A DNA stretch of 64,000 bases from Neurospora tetrasperma FGSC 2508 (lineage: Eukaryota; Ascomycota; Sordariomycetes; Sordariales; Sordariaceae): NCBI RefSeq assembly GCF_000213175.1, contig NW_009799104.1, forward strand, positions 1,925,724-1,989,723. The letters run 5' to 3'. The notes beneath the pieces were generated by a model. That model made no database searches and was not told the origin of the DNA. It saw nothing but the letters and a program-made list of their open reading frames with translations. A program made the translations under genes and the position numbers. This document shows, piece after piece, positions 11,700 to 23,640 of this stretch. Positions within the stretch are counted from its first letter, which is position 1. The number at the start of each line of letters is the position of its first letter.

Positions 11700-14600
11700 C
11701 TTGGCCGGACGGGGGGGACAGCTATGTCAACGACTGACCGCCGGGAAGCGAAAAGGGAGCAAGGGAAAAGTCGTGGTTCGCAAAAGATGGCGGTTTGCAT
11801 CGTCAGGACATTACTGCTTTGGGCGGGTGTTGTTGGTGTGTGGTGCGGTAAGGAGACAACAGGCGGCGGAGGAATGTGGACAATACAGGCGCGTTCTTGC
11901 GGTCGAAGCCCCTTTCCCCTTTGGTCCCTTCACCGAGTTTGCACCTTTGGTCGATGGATCGCAGTAGCCCCGGGCAACCGTAGTCACAGTCGGAATCGCA
12001 AGCGCAAGCGCAACAGGTTGTAAATCGCAATGGTCGTCGTTGTGTATTATCGAGTGTAGTCGCCCGTTGTGGTCGCAAATGGGATGGCAGGTGGCCGTGG
12101 GTTGACAGCCGCCTAACTGCTGCAGGGCGGCAGGGTACCTCTAGGACGCTGCAAAAATGGTGGGCACCAAAGTCCACCGCGGTAAGGGATCGATAGGTAG
12201 GGTCCTTCAAACAGGCCCGAACACGCAAGGCACGAACCGGTTCGGCTTGCAATTGCAATTGCAGTTGCAGTCGGCAAGCGACAGTGATGAGATGATTGAC
12301 GACGGAATTGGGCAGTTTGGAATTTTCATCCAGCTCGAGGAAAGGTCTGCTCGCTCCCTGTTGAACGGAATGAATTCGCTGCTGGGTCGGCGGTAGGTGG
12401 CCTGTCCTGGGGCCCCTTTGGGGGACTTGGCCGCTTTTGGGTGGTGGAGGTGAACGAGACAGCTTGAACCTGAACCTGCAAGCCGGAGCTGGGGACCGCT
12501 GACGAGTGAGTGACCAGAACCTGGGACCACTCTATGCGCAACCGAATCCGTACCTGCGAGGGACGAAGGGATCCGACTCTCCCTTTGCTGTATGTAGTGT
12601 GTACAGACTCCAGACTGCCGACACGGCTGTGGCGGACACTGGGGTGGAAACAGAGACACCGCTGTTGTTGTTCGGTTCGATAGGCGAGGGGATCGCTGCC
12701 AAACAGATTCGAGCAAGTGTCGCCGGCGTGGGTAGCTTGCTTAATCCTCAATGGCGACCTCGTTCGATTCAAAGATGATCTATCTGAATAATGAATGGAC
12801 GTCAAGCTTGGCCTGAACAGATGGCCGCGGTAACCTAGGTTGAAGGGTCCAAGTGAGAGAAAGTCTGTATAGTTGCCGTGTACAGCACGCTGTCGCAAGT
12901 AGGTAGGCTCGAGGGTCCAAGTAGGTAGTTACCTCTGGTATCTACCACCACACTGAAAAAACGAGGGGAAAGAGACAAACAATGTGTTAGACAAGAGAAT
13001 GGTGGAGGAGCCTCTCAAAAGCCACCACCACACCACCACATTCAACACAGAGACAGACTGATCACAGCGTCACCAATGAGTGAATGGAAGGGTTAGACCT
13101 CTGGAACGGGAGTACGGCAGGCGCCTTGTGTGGTGGAAAGGAAGGTAAGGGAGAGGTTGTTGTGTGGTAGGTGTGTGGTTGAACTGAATCAATGGAATCA
13201 AGCTCGAGACATGCAAAATCAACAAGGTCAATGCAGGTCACCTCACGCAGGTCCCCTCTCCTCTTCCGTCCCCCCCAAAAGGCGAGAAAAGGTCGCGCAC
13301 CTCCCGTCCGTCCTGAGGTTGTCGCCCGTGTCGCCCGTCTCGGCTTGCAGCCGTGCGATGGCTGCGACTGGACGTCCTTCCAACTACTACCACCTTTCAA
13401 GGGGCCCTGGACCGTGACGGCCGGCCGCCCACTGGGACCTGCCTCGGTGCTGAAATCCATGGCACCTCTGCGAGGGGTGGGTCCACTGGCAAGGGAATCG
13501 ACTGGGTCAGGTCCTTGCTGGACGAAGCTCGACAGAAGAGGGACTCAAGTGGAAGTTTGGTGCCGGGTCAGGGAAGCCGTTCGGATTGGCGCGATTTGCT
13601 CTCATGCCTGTCTGTACCCCGGCTGTCAGCTACTTACTCGCTTGCTTCCACCTGTGGACACGGCTACGGGGAGCGCGCGGTGCGTGCCTGCGCTCGTGCC
13701 AGCGGTACCTTGGTACGTATCCCGGCATGGATGTAGCACACGGCGGGTGCGCGCGAACACTGGAGAGAAGGAACTGAAGAATGGAAGTGGAGAAAGCCCC
13801 GAACGGAAGGAAGACATGGCCACGCTTTCCAAAGTGGAGCATTTTTTGACTTGGCCATGCCTTCTTCTTGTTCTTCTTCTCCAATCTCACCGGCCGTTGA
13901 CGTTGTTTTTGCTTGTTTTTGAAACCAGACTTTGAGATGCAGTGCACGCCGGCTGCATCCCCAATCCCATATATCCACTCGCCAATTTTACCAATCGACA
14001 CAAGCCCTCCACAAACGCGAAACAAGAGCATGCAGAATTGCAGATGCCAATTCATCCCTAGCTTCTTGTGAGAAGATGATGCACGTCATGGATTCCACCG
14101 AGTACGAGCTTTGTGCCGTGTATCGTGGTATCCTCGTGCCATCTGCTCCTCCTGCCATATTGTGATGGGTATCCGCTCTGAGCCATCTCTCGATGCTTCA
14201 TTTTTTCTTTCCCTGGGTACCTAAGTATTGTGGTACCGACCCAGAGCGAGACAATGTTTGAGAGACTATCTTTACAATTGGTGCCCGCTGATTCCAGTCT
14301 TCTTCCGTATCCAACGGTACAGTAAATTGACTGCGTCGTTTGGGGTTTTGCTTTTGCGATCCATCTACCTACATGCAATTATCTGACCGTGGATCAGATG
14401 AAACAATGTTGTACCCCTTGCCTCTTGACTCTGAACGTCCAACATCTTTCGGTTCAATCTTTGATACCATCAACAACGATGACAACACAGATGGCGTCCA
14501 AAAATGATGCATTGAAACCCGCATGCCATCGATGTGTGCTTCGGAAGCTACAGCTCACACCACGCAACATCCTCGACCCCTGGTTTCCGGGAGGAGCTCA

Positions 14601-17600
14601 TGATGCACACCAAAACTAAAGCCTGCCTGCCTTTCCGTGAAACAAGGATCTTCCTCTCTCTCTCATTGAATTTCATTGCGGAGTTGAACCTTGCAGCAGG
14701 CCACGCCGGCCATCGGGCCACGACCACGTCCAACATGACTATTCGCTCGACACATCCACTCGATAACAGCCCGCCCTCTATCTCAGTGCTTCGCTCAAGG
14801 CACTCATCCACGGTGTTCAATGTTATATCCAAAGAGTAGCCAGTTCACAAGCCATTCAATTCCCCATACCAGGACCATCTTATCAACTAGTTCAAACTTC
14901 TTCCCTCTGTCCATCAACTTGCTGTCTGGCCATCACCAGACACCACTGGTCACCACCTGGTTCGCCTTCATGTAGAAACGTTTCTTGTGTGATTTTATCT
15001 CTTCTCCTTCACGAATTACCTATTTCATGTTTTAGTTCACCACATTCGCCGGAAGAGGTTAGCTACTTCGATACAGAGAGAGAAACAGGGAATATTGAAA
15101 TGTCGAGTTCTGAAGTCTCTATGCCACAGCCCTTGCTCCGAAAATGCGTGGGGGAGGAAAGGATCTGGTACGGGGTATATCTGGCCCCGAAGCTCACAAC
15201 TGATAACTGGCTTGCCAAGGCATGTAAGCGATCCCTATACCGCAACGGATTATTTGTTACGAGCCGTGTTGAAGCTGCTAGCCGGCCAGCTAGCAAGCCA
15301 GCAACCCCCTCAGAATATGTACAGTACACCTCAGTAATCGACTACATAATATTGTGTTCATCTATGCCTGCCTATAACAAGAAAACTGTCAATACTCGAC
15401 TAGGATCGGGAGACTCCCAGTCGCGGGTGGCCGGGTTTGGTTGCGTCCAACTCTGATACTAGCTCATTTCTCGCTACCCAGTTATATTCTATGCCGTCGT
15501 CGTCATCGTTGTTCCCATTGTCATTGTCATTGTCCCAAAGCGCATCAAATACCGAGGGCCCAATGTCGTGAACAGATCTGGCGAAACGTGGCTTTCCCAC
15601 GCAAGCTGAGCGATGGATGAGACTGTGGCGGTTATCAATCCCTTGGAAGACAGTTGTCCACGTCGAACATCCTTTTCATTTTCAATCAAATCGATAGAAC
15701 TTGGCAGCAACAAGGCTGAAAAAGCATGGCTGCCATGCTATAAAAAGAATGTGGGTGACAAGGGTTGTGAATGGAACAGGTATGTAGTGAGTGGTGGATG
15801 GTGACTAGTGAGTGGGTGGTATTAACGCGGGACGTCTGCTTGGTGATGTTTAGTTGTTCATGGTTCGGAATTCTTCACCTCTTTGGAGGTTGAAGTTCAA
15901 ACTCCCCCACAAATCTTCCATGATCATCTCTTTCTCTTTGCGCGCGAAGCCGATGAGGGAAATGTGATTGATCACTACCAATGAGCGAGCTTTCTGTTAT
16001 AAACGAAAAAGCCGCTCGGTTTCCCTTTCCCGCGGCAGCGTTACGGATGGATGGTTATTAGACGCCCATTGAAGGCGCAAGTATCCGTACAAACACGTAC
16101 ATGTTATTAATTGCTGGAAATGTTTTGGTCACTGCGATAATTCCCGTCCGTCCAATTACTCATTTCCCTCTCATTCACACAAAGAACCCATCAAACACAC
16201 GTCGGTCCCTTGAGGCTCTAGCAGATATATGACTTTGCAAATAGACCTACCTGGGTGAGCCAGAACATGCATACATACACCCAGAGTATCCCGGTGAAGC
16301 GGCGACCTACACTGTCCACACATCGCACAACATATCCGCAGGCTTCAATACCCTAACACGAGCGCCCTCTTTAAAACTATCGCGAAGATCGTTTCAACTG
16401 CTTCCTTTCTCTGAACCCACATATTTGATGGGATACACAAAAGAACATCATCATTCGATGTATCTTGCGGCGGGCGATAGCGCGTAGGCAGTGTATGCAG
16501 ATCATCAAGGACACAAGCAATTGCTGTGTTTCCACGACACAGCATTGTTGTGCAGGCTAGTATGTAGATGGGTTGATCGCCACTAGAGGATCTAGAAGTT
16601 TGATACTAGTGTATGAAGCATCCATCGTTCACCTTGTCGCCTTTCTACAGGAGGTACGAAACGAAGATCAATACCCCCACCCACTACTGGTATGAACTTC
16701 GACCACTGCATTAAGTTATCTTTCCCTTCTCTGCTCGACTTCACATCCCGCCAGCCATTTGTGTCAGCCACAGTCTCGTAACCATCTGGCGAGACACTGG
16801 GGAGAAACAGGCAGCGAACGATCCCTTGGGTATTTCTCTCCACAAGACTCAGTTGCGCCGCCTCTGCCCTAATCGTGGGCCGTTCCGTTGTCCAAGACAC
16901 ACGAAAGTTGGAACAGACAGCTGTTGGAAAACATGCATCTACCTGATTCTGATTCTGACTCTGCTCCGAAACATACATACGGCGGCGCCCCGTGGCGGGC
17001 AGAGAGATAGGTAGGAGATAGGCAGGTCCAAGGGCGAAAATGAAATCTTGTTCATTGAAACTGCGCAAAGGTTTGTGATGTTAAAACACAGCACAGACAT
17101 CCAATAACGATTTAACCTTGGTAAGACCTGGAAAAAAAAAAAAAAAAAAAAAAGCACCGCTCGATGGTGCTATCGCCAGGGTAGGTAGGTAGTGTAGTAG
17201 TGGGGATTGGGAATGTCCGCTGGTGACTATCACACATTGTAACCGCATTTTACGCGCGGTTTGTTTTATGTTTTGGCGGTCGGCAAGGGGGGGTAATCGC
17301 TTGCTTAGGTACCTACTCGCTTCGCTAATAAATTATCACCGTAACGGGACAGGGCAGGTTAGGTAGGGTAGGGTAGAGCTTAGAGGTAGGGATTAGCTCG
17401 GCGGTAGCTGGTACACACCTAGCTGGCAGGCTGAATCAGACGATGAGTGATGCTGGTCGCCGTCGGTAATTTGTCTTGGAAAATTCGCCCGAGTTGATTT
17501 GATCATTGTCTGGAGTTCTACTATTAGGTGAGGGAGACAGACAGACGGACAGCCGGGCGGACAAAGAACACGACGAGAGGATAAGAAGAGATGTCCACCC

Positions 17601-18706
17601 GCGTGCGGGCAAACACACACACACATCATTGAACCTCCGTCGGTTGAGACATCTTGATTTGTTGGGTTGAATCAATTCCAATTTACACGCCCAGTAAAAT
17701 CCCCTGCTTTTGATGGGCGGCGAAGGACATCAATAGGCGACACCAAAGCGGCTTCGGGCATGTGTGTGCTTTTGCATGTTTGTCCTCCGGGCACTGTAAG
17801 ATTCGTACTCGTCAGTACCTAGGGCAGGGCTCTTTTGCTCCAATTGCTCCTTCGCGCTTCTTCTTTCTGTGATAGTGACGCTCCACTCAGTGAGCAAGCA
17901 GCGGTTAAATGCTGAAGTGGCTTCTTGGATTTCCCCTGCGTTCAAGATGGTGTAATGGTCAAAGGCAGATGTCTTTTCGATTCAGTGGACATGTTTGCAA
18001 AGAACTTGGTAAGGTTTGTGCGTCTTCGATTCAGGTCAAGTTGGTAGCTGTGGTAGTGGGCATTGGTTGAATGCACCACTGTCAGCCGTCTGAACCAAAC
18101 TCGTAAAGTGTCTAATGGCGTGCCATCATTGGCGAAACTTGCGATGCGGCCCTGGGCCGAGGCCTGGTGGTTTCCAGACAAGTGGACGAAACTCATCGGG
18201 GCCATTCATCGTACCCTTCCCTTTTAAAGGGTCTACACTGCTCTATTGCGTACTGCCCGTGCACGATGCGTGTTCTAGAAGGCGGGAAGAATATCCCATG
18301 CAAGAAAGCTGGTGCCTGCCCGTGCTGATGATGTTAAAAAGGGAAAGGATTCGATGCCACTGGTGGTGAAGTTTCTCGTGATGATGTTGCTCCTTTTGCG
18401 GGCGTTAGCGCTGCTGCACTAACAGTAACAGCTAGCTTTCTCGAGTGCAAACAAACCAATCATAGCTTCTCCATGAACCCCACCGTCGAGCGGTCAGTTG
18501 GCGGCAAATTCCGCCCCGCGCCCAGAAGACGAGGGCACCCGGGAGGCGGACCGGCGCCGTGAAAGTATCAAAAGTTGAACTCCACTTTGATATCGCACTC
18601 CGACAGGCTACAGCTACGTTTCAAGATCAAAGGAAACGTGAGAAGACTGACAGTGTTTGTTTACACCGTAATTTGATCGGCCACCTGTCAGACCAACATA
18701 GCCAAA
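11700..18706. other. Seven-kilobase gene-poor region
   Basis: No convincing gene is visible. The left part (about 11700-13500) is GC-rich and should hold the 5' leader and promoter of the minus-strand Byr4-like gene. Several frames are open there by composition (for example 12207-12898 minus and 13192-13935 plus), but none has a domain, paired splice sites or a clear start context. The middle and right parts contain a near-palindrome around 15276-15293 and an A22 run. The last few hundred bases before 18707 should be the GCN20-type promoter and leader. Confidence 0.5.
17132..17153. repeat. Poly(A) run of 22
   Basis: An uninterrupted A tract on the plus strand. No adjoining LINE or SINE body and no flanking duplication was seen, so it is a simple homopolymer. 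Confidence 0.9.
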
Positions 18707-20956
18707 ATGGAAGCCGAAATCAGGACCGTTCTCCCCAACATCGACCCGATCATCTCCGAGTATTCGGCCGGCTATCTCACCCATGCCTCAACGGCCTGGT
18801 CCGGCGATGAGGATGCTACCGGCCCGTCTCCACTCGTCGAGGCCGCTTCCGCCATCACCGACCTGCTGATCTCGGCCTCCGGTGGTACTAATGCCGCCCT
18901 GCAGGACAAGATCCGTCAGCTGGTCGACAAGTGGGTGGACAGGTACTCTGCTGCCAACGACAGCCAGGAGAAGAGGGGTCCGGCTGTGAAGCGTCTTGAC
19001 CAGACTATCCAAGTGAGCGCTCAGAGGAACATCTCGTCGACTCTGGCCGTGGCTACGGGCGGCGTCGATCTCGAGTCGGCCAACGCCAGGAAGGTCGAGT
19101 CCAAGGTCGACAAGAAGAAGCTGGAGAAGGCCGAGAGGAAGATTGCGGCCAAGCAGAACAAGAAGACCTTCAAGACGGTCGAGTATGAGGCCTCGCGTCT
19201 GCTCAACCAGGTCGATCCTGCTCAGTCGTACGAGGAGTTCTACATGGCCGTCAACCCTCTGCAGATGAACGGCTCTTCCGGCAAGACCAAGGACATCAAG
19301 ATCGACAACATCGACGTTACCATCGGTGGTCTCAGGATCTTGACCGACACCACTCTGACTCTCGCCTACGGTCATCGCTATGGTCTCGTCGGTCACAACG
19401 GTGTCGGTAAATCTACGCTTCTCAGAGCCCTCTCTCGCAGAGAGGTTCCCATTCCTACGCACATTTCCATTCTTCACGTCGAACAGGAACTCACGGGTGA
19501 CGACACGCCTGCCATCCAGGCCGTCTTGGACGCCGACGTTTGGCGTAAGGTCCTTCTCAAGGAGCAGGCCGAGATCATCAAGAAGTTGGCCGACATTGAG
19601 GCTCAGCGCGTCGGGTTGGCCGACACCTCAGCCGATGCCGCTAAGCTTGATAGGGAGCGTGAGGTTCAGGACAACAAGCTCGGCGAGATCCAGGGCAAGC
19701 TTGCCGAAATGGAGTCGGATAAAGCCGAGTCGAGAGCGGCCAGCATTCTTGCCGGTCTGGGTTTCTCGCCAGAACGCCAACAGTTTGCGACCAAGACGTT
19801 CTCCGGTGGTTGGCGTATGCGTCTCGCCCTCGCCCGAGCCCTCTTCTGCGAGCCCGATCTCCTGTTGCTCGACGAACCGTCCAACATGTTGGACGTCCCC
19901 TCCATCACGTTCTTATCCAACTATCTCCAAACCTACCCCAGCACCGTGCTCGTCGTCTCTCACGACAGAGCTTTCCTCAACGAGGTTGCCACCGACATCA
20001 TCCACCAGCATTCCATGCGGCTCGACTACTACCGCGGCGCCAACTTCGACTCCTTCTACGCCACGCGCGAGGAGCGCAAGAAGGTGGCCAAGCGCGAGTA
20101 CGAGAACCAGATGGCGCAGCGTGCCCACTTGCAAGCCTTCATCGACAAGTTCCGGTACAACGCGGCCAAGTCTTCAGAAGCCCAATCGCGTATCAAGAAG
20201 CTCGAGAAGATGCCCGTCCTGGAACCGCCCGAGACCGAGTACAGCGTGCACTTCCAGTTCCCCGAGGTGGAGAAGCTCTCGCCGCCCATTGTGCAAATGT
20301 CCGAGGTTACCTTCGGCTACAGCCCCGACAAGATCCTGCTGCGCAACGTCGACCTGGACGTCCAACTCGATTCCCGTATCGGTATCGTGGGCCCCAACGG
20401 CGCCGGTAAAACCACCATCCTCAAGCTGCTCGTCGGCAAACTTTCCCCCACTTCGGGCCTCATCACCATGCACCCCCGTCTCCGCATCGGCTTCTTCGCC
20501 CAGCACCACGTCGACGCCCTCGACCTCAACGCCTCGGCCGTCTCCTTCATGGCCAAGACGTACCCAGGAAAGACGGACGAGGAATACCGTCGCCAGCTGG
20601 GCGCCTTTGGCATCACCGGTACCACAGGTCTGCAGAAGATGGCCTTGTTGTCCGGTGGTCAAAAGTCCCGTGTGGCCTTTGCCTGCTTGGCGCTCACGCA
20701 GCCGCACATTTTGGTTCTCGACGAACCGTCGAACCATTTGGATATCGAGGCCATGGATGCGCTCTCGGAAGCGCTGCAGAAGTTTGAGGGTGGTGTGTTG
20801 ATGGTTTCCCACGATGTTACCATGTTACAGACGGTGTGCAAGAGCTTGTGGGTGTGCGAGAATGGAACAGTGGAGAAGTTCCCTGGTGATGTGCAGGCGT
20901 ACAAGAAGAGGATTGCGGCGCAGGCGGATGCTGCGGGAGTTGTCAAGAAGCATTAA
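18707..20956 (+). CDS. GCN20-type ABC-F ATPase
   Basis: This ABC-F protein has two ATP-binding cassettes and no membrane domain, and is intronless at 749 residues. The N-terminal ~195 residues, opening MEAEIRTVLPNIDP, match the extra domain that in yeast Gcn20 binds Gcn1. Cassette 1 has Walker A GHNGVGKST (229-237), signature FSGGW (365-369) and Walker B LLLLDEPSNMLD (386-396). A charged linker follows at about 455-500. Cassette 2 has GPNGAGKTT (562-570), LSGGQ (648-652) and LDEPSNHLD (671-679). Gcn20 with Gcn1 on ribosomes helps uncharged tRNA activate the Gcn2 kinase, raising translation of GCN4-type factors. The ATG sits in a good context (CCAAAATGG). The gene is convergent with cpc-1, its presumed pathway output. 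Codon use is strongly C-ending, suggesting high expression. Confidence 0.95.
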   Translation: MEAEIRTVLPNIDPIISEYSAGYLTHASTAWSGDEDATGPSPLVEAASAITDLLISASGGTNAALQDKIRQLVDKWVDRYSAANDSQEKRGPAVKRLDQTIQVSAQRNISSTLAVATGGVDLESANARKVESKVDKKKLEKAERKIAAKQNKKTFKTVEYEASRLLNQVDPAQSYEEFYMAVNPLQMNGSSGKTKDIKIDNIDVTIGGLRILTDTTLTLAYGHRYGLVGHNGVGKSTLLRALSRREVPIPTHISILHVEQELTGDDTPAIQAVLDADVWRKVLLKEQAEIIKKLADIEAQRVGLADTSADAAKLDREREVQDNKLGEIQGKLAEMESDKAESRAASILAGLGFSPERQQFATKTFSGGWRMRLALARALFCEPDLLLLDEPSNMLDVPSITFLSNYLQTYPSTVLVVSHDRAFLNEVATDIIHQHSMRLDYYRGANFDSFYATREERKKVAKREYENQMAQRAHLQAFIDKFRYNAAKSSEAQSRIKKLEKMPVLEPPETEYSVHFQFPEVEKLSPPIVQMSEVTFGYSPDKILLRNVDLDVQLDSRIGIVGPNGAGKTTILKLLVGKLSPTSGLITMHPRLRIGFFAQHHVDALDLNASAVSFMAKTYPGKTDEEYRRQLGAFGITGTTGLQKMALLSGGQKSRVAFACLALTQPHILVLDEPSNHLDIEAMDALSEALQKFEGGVLMVSHDVTMLQTVCKSLWVCENGTVEKFPGDVQAYKKRIAAQADAAGVVKKH

Positions 20957-22114
20957 GACGGGATGATGGAAAAGTGGGGGTGGTGGTGGTTGGGTGGGAG
21001 GTGTGAAAAAAATGATGTAGATTGTACAAAGCGAAAATCTCAAGGTTGATAAAGCGGTCATAAAGTGTTATAGATTGTTGTGCTCTGTTTCCATGCTTTG
21101 TGTGACTATGGTAGAAATGGTTCTTCACTTGTTCTTCTACTTCGTGCTTTTGATGTTGTAAAGTAGCCCAAGGTAAGGAATGATACGGCCGTCCTCTGGA
21201 ACTGTGACTGAACATCCATACGAGCAAAATACCTCTAGGTAGAAGAGGACCTAATCATGTATTTTCTTTATCCTTGTGATGGGCATTAGATATCTGATCT
21301 TACGTCCGCATTTATCTCAACATAGAGTTTAGTGGTGGTGTCGTTGATCACTTAAGCCACGGAATGTCAACAACCCGCCTGCGAGCGATATCTCCGCATT
21401 GGACTGAATGGTATTACACTTCGCGACAACCTTTGAGAACATTGATTCATGGATATTTAAGAACAAAACAAAATGGGCGGCGATATGGTCGGGAGGTACT
21501 GACTATGACTGATGGAAGACAGCAGTCATCAAGGGATAGATCGCGAGTGGCAAGCGACGGGAACGCCTACCAAACATGTCCTTCATCTCTCACATGACGA
21601 GGGCAAATAGGAGAGCGTGTTTAACGATGCAATCAACAGGTGTTTGTAGTCGAGGCCAAGGGTATAACCAGTTGTATTCCTACATTACAGCAAAATAGAC
21701 GGTATGGTGAAAGCTTGTACCAGCTTTAAGTCTTGAACACGGGTGAACAAAGTCCTTCAACATTCCATCACCAGGGTTCGTATTGACATAGTGGCCAAGG
21801 GACATTACGACGAAGACATTGGAAATCACAAACTCGAAGCGGTCACACATGGCACTTTGTGATAACATGGTTTTAAAACACTGAAAACTTTTGATTTGGT
21901 TTCCGCTGGATGTAACAGCTAGGAAAGGTATCTGACAACTCCGAAACCAGAAATATCCCAAGGCGCGATCTATAGATCAAGCGACACTCAATAATCAATG
22001 ATAACCAGAAAAAGAAGAAGAGAAATAAGAATTTCACAAAAAAACAATGAAACCCCTCCTCGATGCCCGTCATCGAGGGATATTTTTTTTGTTCAAGGAG
22101 CCGAAAGGTTCGGT
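20957..22114. other. Convergent spacer, GCN20-type gene and cpc-1
   Basis: Holds the 3' ends of two convergent genes. No other gene is seen. Short frames here (for example 21680-21961 minus) lack any motif. Confidence 0.6.
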
Positions 22115-22978
22115 TTACTCCGTAGACGCACCGTGCGCCAGAGCCAAGTTCTTCCAACGGTCGCGCTCTGCGATCAGTTCCTCGATCTTAGCTTCCAACT
22201 CCTCCAAGCGCTGAGCCTTGCGCTCACGAGACTTGCGAGCAGCCAAAGTGTTGCGGGCGCGCTTCATGGCAACGACATCGGAAGGATCCTCAACAATAAT
22301 GGGGGGCAGAGGCTTGTCGCGACGACGAGAGCCAACACCAGCGACTGACGAGTGACGACCGCTGGGAGGGCTGACAGACGACTTCCTCCTCTGATGACCA
22401 GAGCCCGGAGACAAAACCTCCAAATCCTCAGATGGGGTAGCAGGTGAAGCTTCAACAGACTGAACTGTTTGCTCAACGGTCGGCTGAACGGTCGGCTGTG
22501 CAGGTTGAATCAGCTCAGGCAGCGGTTGTGTTTGCTGCTCAGTCTGAGTCTGGGTCTGAGGCTGAGTCTGGACCTGAGCCTGAGGTAGCGGGGTGGCATC
22601 AGGGAAAAGTGAGAACCACGTGTCTGGGTTTTCCAGGTCACTATGTCCAAAACTAGGAGAGATGTCGAAGGTATCGAAATCCGGCGAACCGTCGAAGATG
22701 GAAGGCGAAGTCAAAGCCGTAAGAGCGGTGGAGCTAGGTGCAGACAAGTACGGCTCATGGAGCAGAAGCTCCTGAGGCGAGACAGTGCCCATGTTGGAGA
22801 CGGAGCTAGGAACGCTGCTCGAAAGATCGTATGTCTGGTTGGCAGGCGAAGCGAACGCCGCCTCGGTGGTAGCTCCACCGTCAAAGGTGGCGAAATCCAG
22901 CAGGTCCAGTTCTGTGCGAGATTGTAAGCGCATGTTGAGAGGCGGCATGCGATAAGAGGTGTAATTACCTGAGAACAT
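22115..22978 (-). CDS. cpc-1: bZIP activator CPC1 (GCN4 homologue)
   Basis: CPC1 is the transcription factor of cross-pathway (general amino-acid) control, activating amino-acid biosynthetic genes through TGASTCA sites. Two coding exons, 22969-22978 and 22115-22911, are split by a 57-base intron with donor GTAATT and acceptor GCACAG. They give 268 residues starting MFSELDLLDFATFDGG. This matches remembered Neurospora CPC1 closely. The middle is acidic with aromatic residues (DLENPDTWFSLFPD), an activation-domain type, followed by a Gln/Thr/Pro-rich tract. The C-terminus is the bZIP: basic region MKRARNTLAARKSRERKAQR, then a short leucine zipper ending LALAHGASTE. The frame stays open far upstream to 23329 with no ATG, which is the leader and not protein. 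Translation is expected to be controlled by the upstream ORFs. The convergent neighbour is the GCN20-type gene. Confidence 0.95.
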   Translation of the reverse strand: MFSGNYTSYRMPPLNMRLQSRTELDLLDFATFDGGATTEAAFASPANQTYDLSSSVPSSVSNMGTVSPQELLLHEPYLSAPSSTALTALTSPSIFDGSPDFDTFDISPSFGHSDLENPDTWFSLFPDATPLPQAQVQTQPQTQTQTEQQTQPLPELIQPAQPTVQPTVEQTVQSVEASPATPSEDLEVLSPGSGHQRRKSSVSPPSGRHSSVAGVGSRRRDKPLPPIIVEDPSDVVAMKRARNTLAARKSRERKAQRLEELEAKIEELIAERDRWKNLALAHGASTE

Positions 22979-23291
22979 CTTGTTGCCCTGCTTTCCGTGC
23001 GAAATACTGCCGGTACTTTTGGGAAACAAGGGAACAGGAGGGCGCTGCTGTGCGCGGTTCTGAGTGTTCAGGATTGAAGCTGAAGAAGGTGCTGAGGAAG
23101 CGTAGAACTGTTGCGGACGCGAGTTCTGAGAAGAGCTGTACCGATTGGTGAAAGCCGAAGAATTGATTTGGTGCCCTGTAGCCTGGATGATGTTTGCAAC
23201 TCGCTGGTTTTGCAAAGACGGAGACAAATGCTGGCTACGATGTTGCTGATTCAGGTTGATACCTCGGGTTGGAGGCTGGAGAGCGTTGCGA

Positions 23292-23414
23292 TTATGTTGA
23301 CGGTGTGGTCTGATCGGCTGATCGAACAAGACAAAGTCCTGAAGTGGTGGCTGTTGTTGTGCTGGTGATTGCGCGGAGAGTGCCGGCAGGCTCGGTGAAC
23401 TGGAGGGAAGCCAT
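23292..23414 (-). promoter_or_regulatory. cpc-1 upstream ORF, 41 codons
   Basis: In the cpc-1 leader, the ATG at 23414 opens a frame of 40 codons plus TAA, beginning MASLQFTEPAG. It ends 313 bases before the cpc-1 ATG. This length matches the longer of the two upstream ORFs (20 and 41 codons) reported for N. crassa cpc-1. No other ATG lies between it and the main start on this strand. By analogy with GCN4 it should block scanning ribosomes when amino acids are plentiful and be bypassed when Gcn2-type kinase is active. Confidence 0.9.
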
Positions 23415-23640
23415 GTTGACTGTTGGGAATCCGTGGTGAAGACTGGAAAGTCTTGGCCGTGAATGGTGGCGGTGGGGGTAAGAGAACTTGAGCGCGAGCT
23501 ACAAAGCTGGGTGCTGAAGTTCAGATCTACCTGTGAAGGAAGAGCTGAAGGGGTTGACGAAGAGGGGGAAACGTAAAATTGTTTAATGTTGACGATTACC
23601 GAACTGGAGTTCGAAAGAACGGGGAAATGGGAGCGATTTA

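Noticed and set aside
12207-12898. Overlapping open frames upstream of the Byr4-like gene
   Set aside because: No motif, no coherent start or splice sites; GC-rich composition explains their length.
13192-13935. 247-codon plus-strand frame
   Set aside because: No recognisable domain, no consistent codon bias, and an equally open frame on the opposite strand.
16592-17068. 158-codon minus-strand frame
   Set aside because: Its first ATG is well inside the frame (16978), leaving a short peptide with no motif.
17132-17153. Poly(A) run as the tail of a retroposon
   Set aside because: No element body upstream and no flanking duplication was found.
22979-23329. Upstream extension of the cpc-1 frame giving a 404-residue protein
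   Set aside because: The extension has no ATG, crosses the intron at 22912-22968, and overlaps the known type of regulatory leader.
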